Source of the DNA: Acidimicrobiales bacterium | GTDB taxonomy: Bacteria; Actinomycetota; Acidimicrobiia; Acidimicrobiales; SZUA-35 | Direction of reading: 5' to 3' | Length of the DNA stretch: 17,953 bases | NCBI GenBank assembly: GCA_013003325.1 | Contig: JABDJU010000149.1 | Location: 1-17,953 of the forward strand | Part shown: one piece after another, positions 12,471-17,953 of the stretch | How positions within the stretch are numbered: the stretch's first letter is position 1 | Layout: every line of letters starts with the position of its first letter | Notes under the pieces: generated by a model | The model's database searches: none | Told to the model about the DNA's origin: nothing | Seen by the model: the letters and a program-made list of their open reading frames with translations, nothing else | Translations under genes and position numbers: made by a program

Positions 12471-14309
12471 GTGGTGGATCCCTCTCCCTCCCTGCTCGAC
12501 CAGATCAAGGACCCTGCTGACCTGCGGGCCCTGTCGTATTCGCAGTTGGACCATCTGTCGGAGGAGATCCGGTCCTTCATCGTCGATGCGGTCACCCGCA
12601 CCGGCGGCCACCTCGGTTCAAATCTCGGCGCGGTCGAACTCACCATCGCATTGCACCGAGTTCTCGACTCACCTCGCGATGTGATTCTTTGGGACACCGG
12701 TCATCAGGCGTACGTTCACAAGCTGTTGACCGGCCGACAAAAAGCGTTCGAAGAACTGCGACAGGCCGGCGGGATGAGCGGCTACCCGAGCCGGTCCGAG
12801 TCCGAGCACGACTGGATTGAGAACAGCCACGCAAGCACTGCCCTCGGCTACGCCCACGGGCTCTCCACGGCGTTCAAGGCCCAGGGAAATGGTCGACGCA
12901 TAGTGGCGGTGATCGGCGACGGGTCGATGACCGGCGGTATGGCATTCGAGGGACTCAACAACCTGGGCCACTCCGGCAGCGATGTCACGGTCGTACTCAA
13001 CGACAACGGTCGGTCGTATGCCCCTACGGTGTCGCTCCTGTCAGACTCGCTGGTCAAGATCCGTTCCAACCCGGTGTACATGGCGCGGCAACGCAAGTTC
13101 GAGTCGTTCACCGAGACGCTTCCCTTTGTCGGACCGGCTGCCTATGCCGGCGTGCGAGCTTGGAAGGCGGCGGTGCGGGAGGCCTTCGAGCCCAAGGCGT
13201 TCTTCGAACAGCTCGGCGTGCGTTACATGGGTCCATTCGATGGCCACGACATCGCTGAGGTCGAACAAGCGCTGCTCAATGCGGCGGAGTTCGAGGGACC
13301 GGTCGTCCTTCACGTTCTCACCACCAAAGGGCGGGGCTATGCACCGGCCGAGAACGACCCGATCAAGAACATGCACGACACCTCTGAGCTGAAGCCGGGC
13401 AGCTACACCGACGCCTTCAGCAAAGCGGTGGTCGAGCTGGGCGAAACTCACGACGACGTGGTCGCGATCACCGCTGCCATGCCCGACAGCACCGGCCTGT
13501 TGCCGTTCCTCGACCGGTTCCCGGACCGCACGTTCGATGTCGGGATCGCCGAACAGCATGCGGTCACCTTCGCCGCCGGTCTCGCCATGGGCGGTCTTCG
13601 CCCGATCGTGGCGGTGTACAGCACCTTTCTCACCCGAGCCATCGACCAGGTGAACCTCGATGTCGGGCTCCACGAACAGCCCGTGATCTTCTGTCTCGAC
13701 CGGGCCGGCATCACCGGCGACGACGGCCCGTCGCATCACGGGGTCCTCGACCTGGTGTTGATGTCGAAGGTCCCCAACATGACCATCCTTTGCCCGAGCA
13801 GCTATCAGGAACTCCGGCAGATGCTGTTCGATGCCTACGATCTCGACGCCGGGCCGGTATGCATCCGCTGGCCCAAGACCAGTGCCCTGCACACCGAACC
13901 CTCCGAAGTGGGTCGGGGACTTTCCGCCCGAAAGGGCCGCACTGGCGACGGCGATGTGTGCTTCATCGGCGTCGGCAAGATGTTCAACATTGCGATGCAG
14001 GCGGCCGACATTCTGGCTGCAGAAGGCATCGACGCCACGGTCTGGGATCCGCGGGCGGCGCGACCTCTGGATCCTCACATGCTCGACGACGCCGCCGCCC
14101 ACCGGCTGGTGATCACCGCCGAAGACGGCTATCGAGAGGGCGGCATCGGCTCGGCCATCGCCGACGAGATCGCCGACCGTACCTGCGTCCTTGTGCAGGG
14201 GGTTCCCACCACGTACCTACCGCATGCCAAACCCGACGCCATTCTGGCGTCGCTGGGATTGGATGCTGAAGGCCTCGCCGATTGCGCCCGCTCGGCGCGG
14301 CGCGACTAG
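12471..14309 (+). CDS. dxs: 1-deoxy-D-xylulose-5-phosphate synthase
   Basis: Condenses pyruvate and glyceraldehyde-3-phosphate to DXP using thiamine diphosphate, the entry step of the MEP isoprenoid pathway. 612 aa, near the usual 620-640. Visible motifs are GGHLGSNLGAVELTIALH (45-62, with H47), the DTGHQAYVHKLLTGR block (75-89), the ThDP/Mg motif GDGSMTGGMAFEGLNNLG (149-166) with N179 in LNDN, VGIAEQHAVTFAAGLA carrying the catalytic Glu, and DRAGITGDDGPSHHGV. The start is GTG 12471; the next codon is also GTG, so it could begin one codon later. The -10 box 6 nt upstream favours leaderless initiation. It ends 6 bp before the convergent GGDEF-EAL gene. Confidence 0.96.
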   Translation: MVDPSPSLLDQIKDPADLRALSYSQLDHLSEEIRSFIVDAVTRTGGHLGSNLGAVELTIALHRVLDSPRDVILWDTGHQAYVHKLLTGRQKAFEELRQAGGMSGYPSRSESEHDWIENSHASTALGYAHGLSTAFKAQGNGRRIVAVIGDGSMTGGMAFEGLNNLGHSGSDVTVVLNDNGRSYAPTVSLLSDSLVKIRSNPVYMARQRKFESFTETLPFVGPAAYAGVRAWKAAVREAFEPKAFFEQLGVRYMGPFDGHDIAEVEQALLNAAEFEGPVVLHVLTTKGRGYAPAENDPIKNMHDTSELKPGSYTDAFSKAVVELGETHDDVVAITAAMPDSTGLLPFLDRFPDRTFDVGIAEQHAVTFAAGLAMGGLRPIVAVYSTFLTRAIDQVNLDVGLHEQPVIFCLDRAGITGDDGPSHHGVLDLVLMSKVPNMTILCPSSYQELRQMLFDAYDLDAGPVCIRWPKTSALHTEPSEVGRGLSARKGRTGDGDVCFIGVGKMFNIAMQAADILAAEGIDATVWDPRAARPLDPHMLDDAAAHRLVITAEDGYREGGIGSAIADEIADRTCVLVQGVPTTYLPHAKPDAILASLGLDAEGLADCARSARRD

Positions 14310-14315
14310 CAGCCG

Positions 14316-15698
14316 CTACTCGAGCGCGGTCTTGGCCTGCTTGGCGATCAGTTCGAGGTCACGGCTGATCTGACTGTCAGGAGCCGGCTTGCCGAAGAGG
14401 AACCCCTGGGCCAGATCGCAGTCGGCCTCACGCAACATCCGGGCCTGGTCCTGAGTCTCCACTCCCTCGGCGATCACATAGCAGCCGAGATCGTGGGCCA
14501 TCCGGATGAGTGAGGTCACGATCACCCGGTCCTCTTCAGCCAGCCCGAGTCCCTTCACGAGCACGCGGGGAAGTCGGATGACATCGAAACGGCACCGTCG
14601 GAGCAGATCGGGTGATGCGTAGCCAACGCCGAAGTCCTCCAGTGCGATGCCGACACCCTCGGCCTTGAGCTGCTGCAGGGGAGGCCAGAGCAGATTGAGC
14701 TGTGGACCGGCGGTGTGACCGTTCACATCGAGCAGGACCTGGGTCGGTCGGAGATTGCTCTCGTGGATGGCGTCGAGCACCACGTTCACGAATCGCTCGT
14801 CTCGCACGAAGCTGGCATCCAGATTGGTCGAGCCGAACAAGCTGGGGATGTTCAAGCGTCGCGACCAATTGCTCGTGTGGCGGGTGCACTGGCGCAGCAC
14901 CCAGGCGTGCATCGGCACGACGATGGGAGAGGCGCGCAGGGCGTCGAGAAACGCGCCGGGGGCGATCAACTCAGCACCGTTGGGACCGGCGTCGGGCGAA
15001 AGCCAGCGAAGCACGGCCTCGAACCCGACCACAGTCCCAGAAGTCATCGAGACGATCGGCTGGTAATAGAGCTGAAACTCATTGTTGTCGAAGGCTCGCT
15101 GCAGGCGTACCGCCAACACGTCGGGCTTGCGGCGGGCGCCGTAGGTTTCGTCCCGCACGACGATCCGTCGCGACTTCTGGGTGCGGGCTTCGGCCAGTGC
15201 CGCCTCGGAATCGACCAGGAGGAGTCGCTCGCTGAGGTCGGGGTCGGACAGCACCCCGGAAATGGCCACCTCGACCGGCACCACGAACGCCTCGAATGTG
15301 ACCTGCTGGGGAAGGGCCGCCACCAGATTCTCCGCCGTGCGTTCCATCTCTTCGGCGCCGAACATGCCGGGCCAGACGACCGCAAACTCTGATCCCAGGT
15401 ATCGGGCCAGCTGACCCCTTGCACCGACTGCGGTGGTAAGCGACTCGGCGACGGCCTGCAGCACCTCGTCTCCGACCGCCGATCCGTACCCGCTGTTGAT
15501 GTCGGCAAGATTGGCCACCGACACGAGATACATCCCGAAGCGGTCGCCGGTGCGACGGTTCCGCACAAGCTGATGCGAGATCCACTCTTCGAGCTGCCAG
15601 CGATCGGGGAGCCCGGTCAATCCGTCGGTGTGCTCGCTGAGGTCATCGGGGATCTGTTCTCCCTCCATGAGCTCTTCTGATGTGCGGCGAAACACCAT
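14316..15698 (-). CDS. Degenerate GGDEF-EAL protein
   Basis: 460 aa with no transmembrane segment or sensory domain. A short acidic N-terminus leads into a GGDEF domain (about 21-185: HTDGLTGLPDRWQLE) whose signature is RYLGSEF (99-105) instead of R.GGDEF, so cyclase activity is unlikely. The EAL domain (about 192-450) keeps E227 (FEAVLRW), N292, D355, E411 (AEGVET) and Q431 (QGFLFGKP), but the LLExT glutamate is D324, the first Asp of DDFG is E354, and the lysine of the D.IK.D motif is R375. Phosphodiesterase activity is therefore doubtful and a c-di-GMP binding or protein-binding role is plausible. ATG 15698 has GGAG 6 nt upstream; a GTG at 15710 is an alternative. Transcribed alone; the thioesterase upstream is 110 bp away. 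Confidence 0.85.
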   Translation of the reverse strand: MVFRRTSEELMEGEQIPDDLSEHTDGLTGLPDRWQLEEWISHQLVRNRRTGDRFGMYLVSVANLADINSGYGSAVGDEVLQAVAESLTTAVGARGQLARYLGSEFAVVWPGMFGAEEMERTAENLVAALPQQVTFEAFVVPVEVAISGVLSDPDLSERLLLVDSEAALAEARTQKSRRIVVRDETYGARRKPDVLAVRLQRAFDNNEFQLYYQPIVSMTSGTVVGFEAVLRWLSPDAGPNGAELIAPGAFLDALRASPIVVPMHAWVLRQCTRHTSNWSRRLNIPSLFGSTNLDASFVRDERFVNVVLDAIHESNLRPTQVLLDVNGHTAGPQLNLLWPPLQQLKAEGVGIALEDFGVGYASPDLLRRCRFDVIRLPRVLVKGLGLAEEDRVIVTSLIRMAHDLGCYVIAEGVETQDQARMLREADCDLAQGFLFGKPAPDSQISRDLELIAKQAKTALE

Positions 15699-15704
15699 GG
15701 AATT

Positions 15705-15708
15705 CTCC
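15705..15708 (-). promoter_or_regulatory. Shine-Dalgarno of the GGDEF-EAL gene
   Basis: GGAG on the minus strand, 6 nt before ATG 15698. It overlaps the alternative GTG start at 15710, which argues for the ATG. Confidence 0.5.
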
Positions 15709-15722
15709 ACTACAACCTGCGC

Positions 15723-15743
15723 AGGAGCGCTAGGTGCGCTCCT
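15723..15743. repeat. Inverted repeat upstream of the GGDEF-EAL gene
   Basis: Perfect 8-bp arms AGGAGCGC (15723-15730) and GCGCTCCT (15736-15743) around TAGGT. It lies 25 bp upstream of ATG 15698, in the gap after the thioesterase gene. It may be an operator, a leader hairpin or part of a terminator. The rest of the gap (15744-15808) holds a weaker GCGCC/GGCGC repeat near 15760 and an AT-rich ATCATAAC (minus strand) that could be a -10 region. Confidence 0.45.
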
Positions 15744-15808
15744 CTGATGTTATGATCGGCGCCCCTGGCGCGGTCTTGAGCCCACAGAGAAGAAGGCTGA
15801 TCTGCCGG

Positions 15809-16630
15809 TCAGGTCTTCTTCCGGATCAGGATTTCCTGCGAAATGGTGGCGACGTGGATGCCCCCGGCGCTGAACAGCCGACCGGTCGACAGGCCCCGGG
15901 AATTCACCAGCGTGTGAGCCGCGGCATCGGAGAGCACCCATTCGGTGGGGTCGCAGGCACGATGGAAGTGCATGGTGTGATCCAGGCTCGCACCCACAAA
16001 GGTTCTCACGAACTCTTCGCGTTGGGGTCGATCGGGATGGATCGAACGGGGAGGCTCACTCATGACCGTGTCGGAGATATAGGCCAGTGCGCACGCCGCA
16101 TCTCGAGGATCGGCGATGGCCGGGGTCCGGCCCATCCTGATCCACGAGAGAACCCGCCCGTTCTCCACCAGCACCTTGCGCCGTTCGGCCAGACCGCCCC
16201 AGCCCTCGTCGGGCGCGGCGTCGGGGTCCGGGGCATCGGGCATGGCAACCGGGGTGACATCAGCAGCCTCGGGCTCGTCTATTTGAAACGACGCCGACAG
16301 ATGGAGGATGGCGCCGCTGCTCTGTCGAGCGACCACGCTGCGAGCAACAAAACTGCGCCCATTGCGCAGTCGGTCGACCTCGAACCGGATCGGCTCGGCG
16401 TGGGTTCCGCCCCGGATGAAGTAGGCGTGCAACGAGTGAGGTGCAAACTCGTCGTCGACGGTGTGGAGCGCAGCGCGAAGCGCCTGGGCGATTACCTGGC
16501 CACCAAAGATCCGACCCCACGGGTACTTCGGGGCGATCCCCACGTACGTGTCGGGGCCGTGATGCTCCAGATGGAGGATTTGGTCGAACGTGACTTCGTC
16601 GACCGGGATTCCGGTTCGCAACTGTTCCAT
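15809..16630 (-). CDS. tesB: Acyl-CoA thioesterase II (TesB family)
   Basis: Hydrolyses acyl-CoA to free fatty acid and CoA. The 273-aa protein has the double-hotdog layout: first hotdog about 12-118, with WGRIFGGQVIAQAL (38-51) and HSLHAYFIRGG (65-75) and the PIRFEVDRLRNGRSF block (80-94); second about 155-270. Catalytic positions of TesB are matched by D217 in ASLDHTMHF, S244 in VNSRGL where Thr occurs in the E. coli enzyme, and Q265 in ISQE. A Pro/Asp-rich linker (about 118-143) joins the domains. ATG 16630 is the only full-length start, since a TGA lies three codons upstream in frame. No Shine-Dalgarno is seen; a CATGAT 8 nt upstream on the minus strand could be a -10 box. Confidence 0.92.
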   Translation of the reverse strand: MEQLRTGIPVDEVTFDQILHLEHHGPDTYVGIAPKYPWGRIFGGQVIAQALRAALHTVDDEFAPHSLHAYFIRGGTHAEPIRFEVDRLRNGRSFVARSVVARQSSGAILHLSASFQIDEPEAADVTPVAMPDAPDPDAAPDEGWGGLAERRKVLVENGRVLSWIRMGRTPAIADPRDAACALAYISDTVMSEPPRSIHPDRPQREEFVRTFVGASLDHTMHFHRACDPTEWVLSDAAAHTLVNSRGLSTGRLFSAGGIHVATISQEILIRKKT

Positions 16631-16670
16631 CGGGGCTCATCATGCCCCGATCGGACTCCTTATCAGTCCG
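16631..16670 (-). terminator. Tandem hairpins between the PH-like gene and tesB
   Basis: Two perfect 6-bp stems with 7-nt loops: CGGACT/AGTCCG (16652-16657 / 16665-16670) and CGGGGC/GCCCCG (16631-16636 / 16644-16649). They start 12 nt after the stop of the minus-strand gene at 16683 and end directly at the tesB ATG. No T-run. They may terminate the upstream transcript, or the proximal one may control tesB. Confidence 0.5.
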
Positions 16671-16682
16671 TAGTCGCCGAAG

Positions 16683-17953
16683 TCAGCGAAATGGGTTGAC
16701 GTCGAAGTCGGGATTGAACCCGACCGTGCCGCTCATGTCGACCGCCGGCGGCCCAGACGGTGCGCTGATCGTCGGCGGAACAGCCGGAACCTCGGCGCTC
16801 GCTCCCTCATCATCTCCGTGGGTGTGCTCGGCGGGCACATGGTGACTGAGAGCCTGATCGACGGGAAGGTCTTCGCCGAAGCGGGGGTGACTTCCTACCG
16901 AGCTGGTCGAGCGACGTCGATCGAAGATCGAGGGGAAGTTGGGGTCGTCAACCTCGCGGCGGCCTTCCACGATCTCGCCATCATGGTTGCGATACAGGTC
17001 ACCGCCGGGCTCTGAGGTTTCATCGACCTCGGTGACGAGCGTCTCGGGTGCGGCGAACAACGGGCTAGGTACGCCGTCGTCCACAGGCGCATTCGTCGGT
17101 TCGGCTGCGGTGTCGACCGGGGGTTCCCGATAGACGGGACCCTCCTGCGAAGCCGCGGGGCCCTCTTCCATCTGGAGGCGAATCGCCCTCTGGTGGCGGC
17201 GGTCGAGCCGAAGCTTCATCACGTCGTCGATCCGCGGATCCTGACCGTGCAGCTCCGGAGGGGCCTCGGGGCGCCGCTCTTGAGGCGGCGGTGAGTCAGG
17301 GTAGGCGGGCGTCACGGCGTAGTCAGCGGGTTGCACATCGGCGGCCGGTTCCTGGATCGGCGCGGCCTGGTCGATCATGGGGGCGAGCGCCGGATCGACG
17401 GCTGGGTCCGGTTCAAATGTGATCTCCACGCCACCCGCCACCGTGATGTCGGCGGGGAGGTCCTGAGCCGCAGGTGCCTCGTCGATCTCGCTGACAAGGG
17501 ATGTCCGCAGCAGATCTATCTCGTGGGCCGCGAGCTTCCGGCCGTGGGCTTCGAATTCCGGGTCGCCGAGGTCATCTGGGCTGTCCTCGGCTCGGGCTTG
17601 CTCCAGTGAGGTGAGCGCCGACCGCTCCTCATCAGCATCGGTGCGCCGCCGGTCAAGCCGAGGCTGCTCCAGCACTGTGAACTCGGCGCCGCCCCGGGGC
17701 ATCCGCAGCTCGAGTTCGATGGCGATTTGACGGAGAACGTCGGCCTCGTCGTAGCTCACCGGCTCGAGTCGATGGGTTCCGTTCAGAGTGCGGATCTGAA
17801 GCCGGCCGGTTCGCGCATCGGAGCGAACCGCAACGATCGTGTCCAAGGCGATCTTGCGTTGGACCGTTCCGGCCTTCTTGCCCCGCTGCAGCATGTCGAT
17901 GCACTGCTCGGCCGAGGCCCGGAACTTGCGGGTCTGTTCCACGAAATAGCCCC
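16683..17953 (-). CDS. Possible PH-like domain protein with long disordered tail, cut by window edge
   Basis: At least 419 aa can be read. The reading frame is open to the window end, with a GTG at 17942 as the only nearby start (no ribosome site), so the N-terminus may be missing. Residues 1-80 alternate strands and turns and finish in a helix (KIALDTIVAVRSDARTGRLQ, then ADVLRQIAIELEL), reminiscent of the second half of a bacterial PH-like domain; this is a tentative reading. From about 85 on the sequence is acidic and rich in Pro, Ala, Asp and Glu without folded-domain signs, apart from a basic helix-like patch (VMKLRLDRRHQRAIRLQMEE, about 240). It ends in VGFNPDFDVNPFR, an aromatic/charged tail that might be a binding motif. 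No membrane segment. Family not recognised. Confidence 0.62.
   Translation of the reverse strand, partial: GYFVEQTRKFRASAEQCIDMLQRGKKAGTVQRKIALDTIVAVRSDARTGRLQIRTLNGTHRLEPVSYDEADVLRQIAIELELRMPRGGAEFTVLEQPRLDRRRTDADEERSALTSLEQARAEDSPDDLGDPEFEAHGRKLAAHEIDLLRTSLVSEIDEAPAAQDLPADITVAGGVEITFEPDPAVDPALAPMIDQAAPIQEPAADVQPADYAVTPAYPDSPPPQERRPEAPPELHGQDPRIDDVMKLRLDRRHQRAIRLQMEEGPAASQEGPVYREPPVDTAAEPTNAPVDDGVPSPLFAAPETLVTEVDETSEPGGDLYRNHDGEIVEGRREVDDPNFPSIFDRRRSTSSVGSHPRFGEDLPVDQALSHHVPAEHTHGDDEGASAEVPAVPPTISAPSGPPAVDMSGTVGFNPDFDVNPFR

Noticed and set aside
13041..14102. 353-codon minus-strand frame opposite dxs.
   Set aside because: dxs motifs are complete on the plus strand; the antisense product has no domain.
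15751..15756. TATGAT on the plus strand as a promoter -10.
   Set aside because: No plus-strand gene follows; it lies in the gap between two minus-strand genes.
15734..16699. Long open frame on the plus strand (321 codons).
   Set aside because: It is antisense to tesB, which has clear hotdog motifs; the plus-strand product has no recognisable domain and an Arg/Gly/His-rich composition typical of high-GC shadow frames.
1..17953. Insertion sequences, CRISPR arrays, phage or integrase genes, riboswitches.
   Set aside because: No transposase or integrase motifs, no regularly spaced repeats, and the gaps are too short for known large riboswitches; codon and base use are uniform along the window.

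Overview
The window reads as ordinary chromosome from a high-GC Gram-positive of the Actinomycetota, most likely an Acidimicrobiia-type lineage (class placement is inference). Supporting signs are strong G/C bias at third codon positions, an FmdB/SAF/GalU/MoeA neighbourhood of the kind known from actinobacteria, a GlpR/SepX-like membrane protein, and several start codons that sit 6-9 nt behind a TANNNT -10 box (leaderless-type promoters). Genes fill nearly all the sequence; no gap exceeds about 110 bases. There is no mobile element, CRISPR array or phage gene.

Layout. 1-124: tRNA-Ala(CGC) on the minus strand followed by two tandem hairpins. 144-686 (-): small three-helix membrane protein resembling GlpR/SepX, the receptor of the gephyrin-like division factor Glp. 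765-2283 (+): moaA and moaC, the cyclic pyranopterin steps of molybdenum cofactor synthesis. 2286-4417 (-): galU and moeA/glp, overlapping by ATGA. 4438-5445 (+): an FmdB-like protein and a membrane-anchored SAF-domain protein. 5404-9589 (-): a tightly coupled three-gene operon of a multidomain regulator with degenerate signalling domains, a HEAT-repeat membrane protein, and a GT2-like membrane protein with eroded catalytic motifs. 9644-12393 (-): tldD and tldE, a complete two-subunit protease. 12471-14309 (+): dxs, the first MEP-pathway enzyme. 14316-15698 (-): a degenerate GGDEF-EAL protein. 15809-16630 (-): a TesB-type acyl-CoA thioesterase. 16683 to the window edge (-): a protein with a possible PH-like head and a long disordered acidic/proline-rich tail.

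How it fits together. MoaA, MoaC and MoeA form a partial Moco pathway, but the GlpR-like protein nearby suggests the MoeA may also act in cell division, as reported for Corynebacterium. The regulator/HEAT/GT2-like operon is the least explained part: its domains have lost the residues needed for phosphotransfer, c-di-GMP synthesis and probably glycosyl transfer, so it looks like a binding or scaffold module at the membrane. A second degenerate c-di-GMP-type protein lies 5 kb away. Convergent gene pairs end 2 bp, 6 bp and minus 42 bp apart, leaving no room for intergenic terminators.
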